A DNA stretch of 64,000 nucleotides from positions 1,860,001 through 1,924,000 of the forward strand of contig NZ_CP059570.1 of assembly GCF_014055005.1 (NCBI RefSeq), in the 5' to 3' direction. Made by a program: the position numbers and the translations under genes. Positions within the stretch are counted from its first letter, which is position 1. Each line of letters begins with the position of its first letter. Below, in pieces: positions 9,177 to 16,202 of the stretch. Under the pieces are notes generated by a model that saw only the letters and a list, made by a program, of their open reading frames with translations, searched no databases and was not told the origin of the DNA. The stretch comes from Neisseria dentiae (GTDB lineage: Bacteria > Pseudomonadota > Gammaproteobacteria > Burkholderiales > Neisseriaceae).

Positions 9177-9583
9177 AAATTCTCCTGTGTGAATTGGAAA
9201 CAGCCTCAACAGGCAGGGTTAATTTAAGCAGACGTTATGATTATTTATGATTGTTTGAGTGCAGGTAACGAAACGAAACCGTTTGTTACCGCACGACACT
9301 TTAACCGCTATCACGGCCGAAGATGGTTTGGAAGGGATAAATTTAAACCTGAAACCGTAAAAATAGGTTAAAAATCAGTTTAGAATACGTGCTTCTAGAC
9401 AGCCTGCAGTCTTTTCTCAATTCGATTTTTATTTGAAAACATTTATTTGCCGCTATATTCAAGACTAAACCAAGTATCCCGTTACTTCTTTCGAAACACT
9501 TGCCATATGCAAACCAAACCCGAACCGTTCTCGCCGATAACGCAAAACCAGCAGTTCGAGTTTCAAGCAGATGATATACAGCG
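9177..9583. other. 407-bp intergenic stretch
   Basis: Lies upstream of the leftward BCCT gene and at the 3' end of alkB. The first 30 bases hold the transporter's ribosome-binding site. AT-rich sequence from about 9230 to 9470 probably contains its promoter. An open frame entering alkB on the plus strand (from 9447) has no recognised product and overlaps alkB. No repeat or RNA gene was identified. Confidence 0.4.
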
Positions 9584-10219
9584 CTACATTTCCGCCTGCA
9601 ATATGGTGCGGAAAGTCAGATTGATGCGCGGTTCATGTATTTTCGCGCTCTTCATCACCGCATGCAGCCAATGGCTTTGCGTTTCGCCGCGCATCACAAT
9701 CAGCTGCCCGTGCGACAGCATCAGTTCGCGCTTTTCGCCCGTGCGCTTGTGTTTGAACGCAAATTTGCGCGTGGCGCCGAAACTCACCGAGGCGATCACG
9801 GAGTTGCGCCCCAACTCTTTTTCATCGTCGCTGTGCCAGGCCATGCCTTCGAGGCCGTCTGAATAAAGGTTGAGCAGGCAGGAATTGAACACGGCAGGGC
9901 TGACGGCGGCCAGCCGCGCTTCTACCGTGCGTTTGATTTCCGGCAACACGCCGCTCCACGGCAGGGCGGTGCGGGTGATGCCCGAATAGGTGTAGGAAAA
10001 CGCGCCGTCGCCATACCACGCCACTTTACGCGCGGTGGTGATGCGGCGGCCGTAAACCACGGCTTCGTCGTGCCGCCACGGAATATCGCGCAACAGCGCA
10101 TCCAGCAAGGCATCGGCTTGGCGCACGGTGAAAATCACGCCGTAATCGTTCACAATGCCGTCGTAAGGCAGCAGGTTGGCCTCGGGCTTAGGCTGCGTGT
10201 CGAATAAATCCAAGTTCAT
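9584..10219 (-). CDS. alkB: AlkB-like 2-oxoglutarate/Fe(II)-dependent DNA repair dioxygenase
   Basis: The 211-residue protein oxidatively demethylates alkylated bases. Iron ligands are visible in MAWHSDDE (HxD) and in the distal His of HWLHAVMKS. The 2-oxoglutarate-binding Arg residues follow in PRINLTFR. It most resembles the short AlkB/ALKBH2-type proteins with an N-terminal substrate lid containing the VVYGRR and SYTYSGI segments. The start ATG at 10217-10219 is preceded by a weak GAGAAA. No ada or other adaptive-response gene is adjacent. Confidence 0.9.
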   Translation of the reverse strand: MNLDLFDTQPKPEANLLPYDGIVNDYGVIFTVRQADALLDALLRDIPWRHDEAVVYGRRITTARKVAWYGDGAFSYTYSGITRTALPWSGVLPEIKRTVEARLAAVSPAVFNSCLLNLYSDGLEGMAWHSDDEKELGRNSVIASVSFGATRKFAFKHKRTGEKRELMLSHGQLIVMRGETQSHWLHAVMKSAKIHEPRINLTFRTILQAEM

Positions 10220-10389
10220 CTAATATTTTCTCGCTGGTTGGAACCCCACCCTGCCCGGGCGGATAATTAAAAACAGGAGCAGCTGCGGTGTGGTTTTCAG
10301 ACGGCCTCTGTGCCCCGCGCAAACGGGCGCAAACTTGTAAAAGCGTGCAAAGCCCCATATAATTCACAGCTTCGCGAAATTCGATTTTC

Positions 10390-10466
10390 AGGTATGTAGC
10401 TCAGTTGGTTAGAGTACCACCTTGACATGGTGGGGGTCGTTGGTTCGAATCCAATCATACCTACCA
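10390..10466 (+). tRNA. tRNA-Val (anticodon GAC)
   Basis: A 77-base cloverleaf. The acceptor AGGTATG pairs with CATACCT, followed by A and an encoded CCA. The anticodon stem CCACC/GGTGG carries a seven-base loop with GAC. The T loop is GGTTCGAATCC. It lies about 110 bases upstream of thrS. Confidence 0.95.
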
Positions 10467-10575
10467 AAATTGCCGACAACAAAAGCACGCCCCGGGCCGC
10501 TTTTGTTGTTTCTTTACATCTGTTTTCTACGCGGCAGGCCGTCTGAAAAGGTTTGCCTGTTTTGGAGTGTTTTTG

Positions 10576-12480
10576 ATGATTAATATTACCTTGCCCGACG
10601 GCTCCGTCCGTCAATACGAAGCCCCCGTTACCGTGGCGCAGATTGCCGCCTCGATCGGCTCGGGCTTGGCCAAGGCCACCGTGGCCGGCAAGGTAAACGG
10701 TGTGCTGCGCGATGCCGGCGACCCGATTAACGAAGATGCCGCCGTGCAAATCATCACCCCCAAAGACCCAGAGGGCGTGGAAATCATCCGCCACTCGTGC
10801 GCCCACTTGGTCGGCCATGCGGTCAAACAGCTTTATCCCGATGCCAAAATGGTGATCGGCCCCGTGATTGAAGACGGCTTTTATTACGACATCGCCACCG
10901 AAAAGCCGTTCACCCCCGAAGACATGGCCGCCATCGAAGCGCGCATGAAAGAGCTGATTAATCAGGATTACGACGTCATTAAAGTGATGACCCCGCGCGC
11001 CGAAACCATCAAAACCTTCGCCGAGCGCGGCGAAGAATACAAACTGCGCCTGATTGAAGACATGCCCGAAGTCGAAGCCATGGGCCTCTACCACCATCAG
11101 GAATATGTGGATATGTGCCGCGGCCCGCACGTGCCCAACACCCGCTTCCTCAAAAACTTCAAACTCACCAAACTGGCCGGCGCCTACTGGCGCGGCGACA
11201 GCAACAACGAAATGCTGCAACGCATCTACGGCACCGCATGGGCGAGCAAAGAAGATTTGAAAGCCTACATTACCCGCATGGAAGAGGCCGAAAAGCGCGA
11301 CCACCGCAAACTGGGCAAACAGCTCGATCTGTTCCACCTGCAAGACGAAGCCCCCGGCATGGTGTTCTGGCACCCGCGCGGCTGGACATTGTGGCAGGTA
11401 ATCGAACAACACATGCGCCGCGAACTCGAAGCCGCAGGCTACCAGGAAATCAAAACCCCCCTGATGATGGACAAAGCCTTCTGGGAAAAATCAGGCCACT
11501 GGGAAAACTATCAGGAAAACATGTTCGTTACCGAATCGGAAAAACGCACCTACGCCGTCAAACCGATGAACTGCCCCGGCCACGTGCAGATTTTCAACCA
11601 CGCCCTGCGCTCCTACCGCGACCTGCCCATGCGCCTGGCCGAATTCGGTTCCTGCCACCGCAACGAACCCTCCGGCGCCCTGCACGGCCTGATGCGCGTG
11701 CGTGGTTTCGTTCAAGACGACGCCCACATCTTCTGCACCGAAGAGCAGATTACCGCCGAAGCCCAAGCCTTCAACCAGCTTGTCATGAAAATCTACAAAC
11801 AGTTCGGCTTCGAAAACGTCAGCATCAAACTCTCCCTGCGCCCCGAACAGCGCACCGGCAGCGACGAAACCTGGGACAAAGCCGAACAAGGCCTGCGCGA
11901 CGCCCTCACCGCCTGCGGCATCGAATGGCAGGAGCTGCCCGGCGAAGGCGCCTTTTACGGCCCCAAAGTCGAATACCACATCAAAGACGCCATCGGTCGC
12001 TCGTGGCAATGCGGCACCATCCAGCTCGATTTCGTGCTGCCCGAGCGCCTCGGCGCCGAATACGTTACCGAAGACAACGGCCGCGCCCGCCCCGTGATGC
12101 TGCACCGCGCCATTTTAGGCTCGATGGAACGCTTTATCGGCATTCTCATCGAAAACCACGCCGGCTCCTTCCCCCTGTGGCTCGCCCCCGTGCAAATGGT
12201 GGTGATGAACATCACCGAAAAACAGGCCGATTATTGCCGCGAAGTGGTAGAAAAACTCAAAGCCGCCGGCTTCCGCGCCGAGCTTGATCTGCGCAACGAA
12301 AAAATCGGCTACAAAATCCGCGACAACAGCCAATACCGCTACCCCTACCAAATCGTAGTGGGCGAAAACGAAAAAGAAAACGGCCAAGTGGCCGTGCGCC
12401 GCAAAGCCGAAGACTTGGGCAGCATGAAAGTGGAAGAATTCATCCAACGCCTGCAAGAAGAGCTGAAAGCAGAGTTTTAA
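10576..12480 (+). CDS. thrS: Threonyl-tRNA synthetase
   Basis: A 634-residue class II synthetase that charges tRNA-Thr and edits mischarged Ser. Domains in order: N-terminal TGS (MINITLPDGSVRQYEAPVTV), the editing domain with HSCAHLVGHAVKQLYP, the catalytic core with MNCPGHVQIF (zinc ligand Cys), motif 2 in CHRNEPSGALHGLMRVRGF, motif 3 in HRAILGSMERF, and the C-terminal anticodon-binding domain. ATG 10576 is chosen over the in-frame GTG at 10567 because GGAG at 10564-10567 is then well spaced and the protein starts at the usual TGS boundary. Confidence 0.97.
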   Translation: MINITLPDGSVRQYEAPVTVAQIAASIGSGLAKATVAGKVNGVLRDAGDPINEDAAVQIITPKDPEGVEIIRHSCAHLVGHAVKQLYPDAKMVIGPVIEDGFYYDIATEKPFTPEDMAAIEARMKELINQDYDVIKVMTPRAETIKTFAERGEEYKLRLIEDMPEVEAMGLYHHQEYVDMCRGPHVPNTRFLKNFKLTKLAGAYWRGDSNNEMLQRIYGTAWASKEDLKAYITRMEEAEKRDHRKLGKQLDLFHLQDEAPGMVFWHPRGWTLWQVIEQHMRRELEAAGYQEIKTPLMMDKAFWEKSGHWENYQENMFVTESEKRTYAVKPMNCPGHVQIFNHALRSYRDLPMRLAEFGSCHRNEPSGALHGLMRVRGFVQDDAHIFCTEEQITAEAQAFNQLVMKIYKQFGFENVSIKLSLRPEQRTGSDETWDKAEQGLRDALTACGIEWQELPGEGAFYGPKVEYHIKDAIGRSWQCGTIQLDFVLPERLGAEYVTEDNGRARPVMLHRAILGSMERFIGILIENHAGSFPLWLAPVQMVVMNITEKQADYCREVVEKLKAAGFRAELDLRNEKIGYKIRDNSQYRYPYQIVVGENEKENGQVAVRRKAEDLGSMKVEEFIQRLQEELKAEF

Positions 12481-12528
12481 AACAGATGCGGCTTTTTCAG
12501 ACGGCCTTTGAAACGTTTTTCAATAATC

Positions 12529-12685
12529 TATAGCGGCTTAAATTTAAAATAGGACAAGGCGGCGAAGCCGCAGACAGCACAAGCAGTACGGAACCGATTT
12601 TGTTGCCGCTTCAGCGGCTTACCAAATCGTTCTCTTTAAGCTAAGGCGAGGTAACGCTGTACTATTTTCAATTTAAGCCGCTATA
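12529..12685. repeat. Full-length Correia element (CREE)
   Basis: A 157-bp element, the long-form size, with inverted ends TATAGCGGCTTAAATTTAAA and CAATTTAAGCCGCTATA that include the TA target duplication. The interior has GGACAAGGCGGCGAAGCCGC, CAGTACGG and AAGGCGAGGTAACGCTG. Long Correia elements are known to carry an IHF-binding insert, RNase III-sensitive stems and sometimes promoters. It lies between thrS and infC, about 100 bases before infC. Confidence 0.92.
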
Positions 12686-12787
12686 AATCAAACAGGCCGT
12701 CTGAAAACCGTTTAAAATATCGAAATATCGCGATGCGCCTTCTTGCAGCCAAACGCGCATCACCGAAAAACCCTTATAGGAGACATC

Positions 12788-13309
12788 ATCATCGCACAAG
12801 AACGCGAAGCACGAATCAACGGCGAAATCACCGCCAAAGAAGTGCGCCTACTCAGTGGAACCGGCGAACAGCTCGGTGTGGTATCACTCAAAGAAGCTCT
12901 GGCCATGGCAGAAGAGCAAGAGGTGGATTTGGTAGAAATCTCCCCCACCGCCAAACCGCCCGTATGCAAGCTGATGGACTACGGTAAATACAAATACCAA
13001 CAGGCCAAAAAGCGCGACGAAGCCAAGAAAAACCAGAAACAGGTGCAGATTAAGGAAATCAAATTCCGCCCCGGCACCGACGAAGGCGATTACCAAATCA
13101 AAATGCGCAACATCAACCGCTTTCTGGCCGACGGCGACAAAGTGAAAGTAACCCTGCGTTTCCGCGGCCGCGAAATGGCGCACCAACAGCTGGGCGCGCA
13201 GCTTTTGGAGCGCGTGAAAGAAGAATTGGCCGAAGTGGGCACCGTCGAGCAGTTCCCGAAAATGGAAGGCCGCCAGATGGTCATGATGATTGCGCCCAAA
13301 AAGAAATAA
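12788..13309 (+). CDS. infC: Translation initiation factor IF-3, non-AUG (ATC) start
   Basis: The 173-residue protein prevents premature joining of ribosomal subunits and proofreads the start codon. It opens AQEREARINGEITAKEVRL, has the linker KYKYQQAKKRDEAKKNQKQ, and the C-terminal domain ending MVMMIAPKKK. No ATG fits: the nearest in-frame ATG, at 12743, would add an unrelated leader. AGGAGA at 12778-12783 sits four bases before ATC 12788, the best of three consecutive ATC codons. Rare starts are typical of infC and underlie its autoregulation. It is followed by rpmI and rplT. Confidence 0.93.
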   Translation: MIAQEREARINGEITAKEVRLLSGTGEQLGVVSLKEALAMAEEQEVDLVEISPTAKPPVCKLMDYGKYKYQQAKKRDEAKKNQKQVQIKEIKFRPGTDEGDYQIKMRNINRFLADGDKVKVTLRFRGREMAHQQLGAQLLERVKEELAEVGTVEQFPKMEGRQMVMMIAPKKK

Positions 13310-13454
13310 AGCTATAATTTCAGGCTTGCTTCGAGCTGCCGTGCGAAGCAGGTTCACACTCAGCGGCAAAAACCGTGGCATCAGGGTTTCAAGTGTTTAA
13401 AACCGCGTTTTAAAGCCCCTTATGCCTTATCTAATAAATGATATGGAGTATCCC

Positions 13455-13652
13455 ATGCCTAAAATGAAAACCAAGTCGGGCGCCAAAAAACGCTTTAAAG
13501 TACTGGGTAACGGCGGCGTGAAACGCGCCCATGCGTTCAAACGCCACATTCTGACCAAGAAAACCACCAAAAACAAACGCCAACTGCGCGGCACTTCTAT
13601 GGTGCACGAACGCGATTTGGCTGCTGTTGCCAAAATGTTACCCTACGCTTAA
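13455..13652 (+). CDS. rpmI: 50S ribosomal protein L35
   Basis: A 65-residue, strongly basic protein beginning PKMKTKSGAKKRFKV with the L35 signature HILTKKTTKNKRQLRG. The ATG at 13455 (preceded by GGAGTATCCC) gives the standard L35 N terminus; an upstream in-frame ATG at 13422 only adds a non-homologous leader. It lies between infC and rplT, the conserved order in which L20 represses the operon by binding mRNA ahead of rpmI. Confidence 0.96.
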   Translation: MPKMKTKSGAKKRFKVLGNGGVKRAHAFKRHILTKKTTKNKRQLRGTSMVHERDLAAVAKMLPYA

Positions 13653-13665
13653 AGGAGTTTAGAAT

Positions 13666-14022
13666 ATGCCACGCGTAAAACGCGGTGTAACCGCACGTGC
13701 CCGTCACAAAAAAGTATTAGCGTTAGCCAAAGGCTACCGTGGTCGCCGTAAAAACGTCTACCGCGTTGCCAAACAGGCGGTAATGAAAGCCGGCCAATAT
13801 GCCTACCGCGACCGCCGCCAACGCAAACGCCAGTTCCGCCAACTGTGGATTGTGCGTATCAACGCAGGCGCCCGTGAAAACGGCCTGTCTTACAGCAAAT
13901 TCATGAACGGCCTCAAACGCGCCGCCATCGAAATCGACCGCAAAGTTTTGGCCGATTTAGCTGTGTTCGACAAAGCCGCTTTCGCCCAATTGGTAGAAAA
14001 AGCCAAAGCCGCTTTGGCCTAA
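13666..14022 (+). CDS. rplT: 50S ribosomal protein L20
   Basis: The 118-residue basic protein starts PRVKRGVTARARHKKVLALAK, the L20 signature, and continues with RQLWIVRINAGARENGLSYS and NGLKRAAIEIDRKVLADLA. It starts 13 bases after rpmI, preceded by AAAGGAGT. It assembles early into the large subunit and represses its own operon. A clear intrinsic terminator follows at 14042. Confidence 0.97.
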   Translation: MPRVKRGVTARARHKKVLALAKGYRGRRKNVYRVAKQAVMKAGQYAYRDRRQRKRQFRQLWIVRINAGARENGLSYSKFMNGLKRAAIEIDRKVLADLAVFDKAAFAQLVEKAKAALA

Positions 14023-14041
14023 GCGCCCGATATTTGCATTT

Positions 14042-14070
14042 AAAAAGGAAACTTCGGTTTCCTTTTTTTA
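14042..14070 (+). terminator. Intrinsic terminator of infC-rpmI-rplT
   Basis: AAGGAAAC, a TTCG tetraloop, GTTTCC and a run of seven T residues form a textbook hairpin terminator about 20 bases past rplT. It is one of few terminators in the window not made of DUS. Confidence 0.92.
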
Positions 14071-14103
14071 TGGCCTTTTTGGTTCCAAGGGGCAAACTTC
14101 AGG

Positions 14104-14219
14104 CTGAAACCTTTGCAAAAAAACTACCTTAAAATGTCTGAAATGCTTAAATCCTGTCATTCCCAGCTAAGCGGGAATGACGGCAAATAAACTTTTTCTG
14201 GGCTTTGCAAATTTCTCAA
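14104..14219. repeat. Small composite repeat with a dRS3-like core
   Basis: GAAACCTTTGCAAAA at the left and CTTTGCAAATTTCTC at the right flank GTCATTCCC-AGCTAAGC-GGGAATGAC near 14157-14184, a dRS3-like inverted repeat. It resembles the larger unit at 46803-46999. Confidence 0.6.
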
Positions 14220-14223
14220 AAGA

Positions 14224-14352
14224 TCAGTTATCTACGAAATAATCCTTAATAAACTTAATCTTACCATCCTTTTCAATACTCGAATGGCATGTAAAAAGCC
14301 GTTTCATATCTCCAAAGTAACCCTCAAGCAGATTGGTTATTTTGAGGATGTT
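14224..14352 (-). pseudogene. C-terminal stub of a transposase
   Basis: On the minus strand an open stretch of about 43 codons ends in TGA at 14224-14226. It includes TNLLEGYFGDMKRLFTCHSS and ends KIKFIKDYFVDN. The TN-LEGYF-(x)-K pattern followed by a basic FI(K)DYF tail resembles the C terminus of IS1249/ISL3-like transposases. No start, catalytic part or terminal repeat is present. The family assignment is tentative. Confidence 0.45.
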
Positions 14353-14374
14353 CCATTCAGGGGACCGCTCATTC

Positions 14375-15116
14375 AGGTTGAAATATCCGCGACCACCGCG
14401 GCCGACCCGCCTATCCGCTACTGCCCATGCTCAAAGCCGTATTGTTCGGCCAATGACACAGCCTCTCCAATCCGGAATTGGCTAGCACAAGATGGCACCT
14501 TGACCGGGCTTCTCGAACTGATTAGCCGCCAGCTGACCAAAAAAGGTTAAAAATAGAGAAAGCCCCGGCGGCAGTGATTGATGCCACCATCATCCAAACC
14601 GCCGGAGGCAAACAGCGTCAGGCTATCGAAACCGATGAAAACGGCATCACCGCCGAAACCTTGCCCAGCAAAGACAAGGATGCGCGCTGGGTGAAGAAAG
14701 AGGGCAAATTCACCTTGGGCTACAAACAACACACCCGCACCGATTCAGAAGGCTATATCGAGAAACTGCACATCACTCCGGCCAACGCCCATGAATGCAA
14801 CCATTTCGAACCGCTGTTGGACGGCATCGCACCCGGAACAACCGTCTATGCCGATAAAGGGTATGACAGTAAAGCCAACCGGGAACATCTGCAAAGCAAA
14901 CAGCTATCCGACGGCATTATGCGTAAGGCACACCGGGGCAAACCTTTAACGGAGCATGAGAAACAGCGCAATACGCAGCTGTCGAAAGTGCGTTATGTGG
15001 TCGAGCAAACCTTCGGTACGCTGCACCGGAAGTTCGGCTGTAAAAGAGAAGGCAATCAGTATTCCGATAAGGGGGTAATTAGGGTAAATACGAACCAGAA
15101 ACACGTCTTAAAATGA
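14375..15116 (+). pseudogene. IS1106-like (IS5 family) transposase, degenerate
   Basis: Recognisable pieces appear in IS1106 order: RDHRGRPAYPLLPMLKAVLF, a TGA stop, an internal deletion, then IRNWLAQDGTLTGLLELISR, a one-base deletion near 14548 that shifts frame, and a long piece from AAVIDATIIQTAGGKQRQAI to RYVVEQTFGTLHRKF. The DDE residues of the second half (VYADKGYD and the Glu of VVEQTFGTLHR) remain. The C terminus after HRKF is decayed. An element end GCGCAAAGGTCTCA lies at 15171-15184. At least three lesions make it non-functional. Confidence 0.85.
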
Positions 15117-15181
15117 AAAAACGATTACCTTGATTGCTCAGGTAACCGTTTGAATGGGGTAACCAGTATTGCGCAAAGGTC

Positions 15182-16083
15182 TCAGCTGTAGGAAATGGTT
15201 GGGTTGTTTACACAACAGGTTGGGAATGAAGCCTGTAAAACCTCAAAAGGGGGGTCGCCTTTCAGGCTCTTGTGGGGCTTGACGGTGTTATAAAAGTTAA
15301 CAAAACGACATAACTCTTTTTGCCGGTGCGCCGAATCCTTAAACGGATGCTTGTCATGCCACATTTCCATTAAGGTACGGATAACCCGCTCGGCTTTACC
15401 ATTGGTTTGCGGCCGGGCAACACGGGTGAATTTTTGGCTTATGTTGTTTTGCACACAGGCAATGCCAAACGGGTGCTCCGCATTGCCACGATTTCCACAC
15501 CGTTGTCGGAATAGGCGCATTCGATGGTATAGGGACAACAATCTATCACATCGCGCAAAAGAAATTTGGCTGCGCTGGCTGCTGTACGGTCCGGTAATAC
15601 AGATATAGTGAATTCAAATAAAAACTCCGAAATGAAATAACTGCATTCAAACTTGCAATTGGGCGATATGCTAAAGAATCGTTTTACCCTACTTCGGCAT
15701 TCTTATTTTAATCCACTATAATCCCGAGGGTCGGTTGCTTTTTGGTTTTGTAGCAAAGGCAGCCGTTTGGTATCGAAATGAACCATTTCGCCGGGATAGG
15801 ATTGGTTGTAACGCTTTGCCTGTTTTTTGAGTTTCTCTTCGATTTCCCGCTCAACTTTAGCCAGGCGTTTCATGCCGTATTTGGCTTGTTTAAAGCGGTT
15901 GTTGGTGCTTTTTTGCGGGGTGAGCAGCCGCAACCGGGCTGCTTTGAGTATGCGGTAAATCGTTACTCTGCTGACACGGTATTGTTGTGCCAACGAAGTT
16001 ACACTGATTTTGTCTTGTGTATAAGCGCGCCAAATGGCCTGGCGGTTATGCGGGGTTAGCCGGGTATTTTTATGGATGTTCAT
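15182..16083 (-). pseudogene. IS481-family transposase, interrupted
   Basis: The N-terminal part (ATG 16083, MNIHKNTRLTPHNRQAIWRA) has the helix-turn-helix SLAQQYRVSRVTIYRILKAA and reaches DPRDY, where a MITE is inserted at 15604-15720. Beyond it the frame resumes as LPDRTAASAAKFLLRDVID and IECAYSDNGVE, then the C-terminal VARPQTNGKAERVIRTLMEM and FVNFYNTVKPHKSLKG. Joining the flanks shows that about 15-20 codons normally lying between DYL and LPD, including the first catalytic-region Asp residues, are also missing. The last codons run through the left terminal repeat. Confidence 0.85.
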
Positions 16084-16130
16084 GCAGTATTGTCTTTCAA
16101 ATACTGTAAACAACGCTAGCTTTTCCTACA
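15187..16130 (-). mobile_element. IS481-type element carrying a nested MITE, inactive
   Basis: The inverted ends TGTAGGAAATGGTTGGGTTG (from 15187) and the complement of CAACGCTAGCTTTTCCTACA (ending 16130) enclose an IS481-family transposase frame on the minus strand. The left end abuts the IS1106-like end motif, so the elements have landed next to each other. The transposase is split by a MITE and a deletion. Confidence 0.8.
15604..15720. mobile_element. 117-bp IS630-type MITE inside the IS481 transposase
   Basis: The element is bounded by TA on both sides and has inverted ends TATAGTGAATTCAAATAAAA (from 15604) and the complement of CTTATTTTAATCCACTATA (ending 15720). The ends nearly match those of the intact IS630 element at 50617-51527 (TAGTGAATTAAAATAAGAA). 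The interior has no coding capacity. Removing one TA and the element restores continuity of the IS481 reading frame at the Asp-Tyr codons. Confidence 0.8.
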
Positions 16131-16132
16131 TT

Positions 16133-16172
16133 CAGGCCGTCTGAAAGCCTTCAACTTGCTTTCAGACGGCCT
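16133..16172. terminator. Inverted DUS pair between pepP and the IS481 element
   Basis: CAGGCCGTCTGAAAG and CTTTCAGACGGCCTT with a 12-base loop, about 30 bases beyond the pepP stop codon. Confidence 0.75.
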
Positions 16173-16202
16173 TTAACGTTATGCAGAGATTCAACAAGCG
16201 GC

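Noticed and set aside
9447..9866. 139-codon plus-strand frame overlapping alkB
   Set aside because: Most of it is antisense to alkB. The first part (MQTKPEPFSP region) is intergenic but has no clear start signal or homology I can name.
10297..11412. Minus-strand open frame of 371 codons opposite tRNA-Val and the start of thrS
   Set aside because: It is an antisense shadow of thrS and would also cover the tRNA. No recognisable motif.
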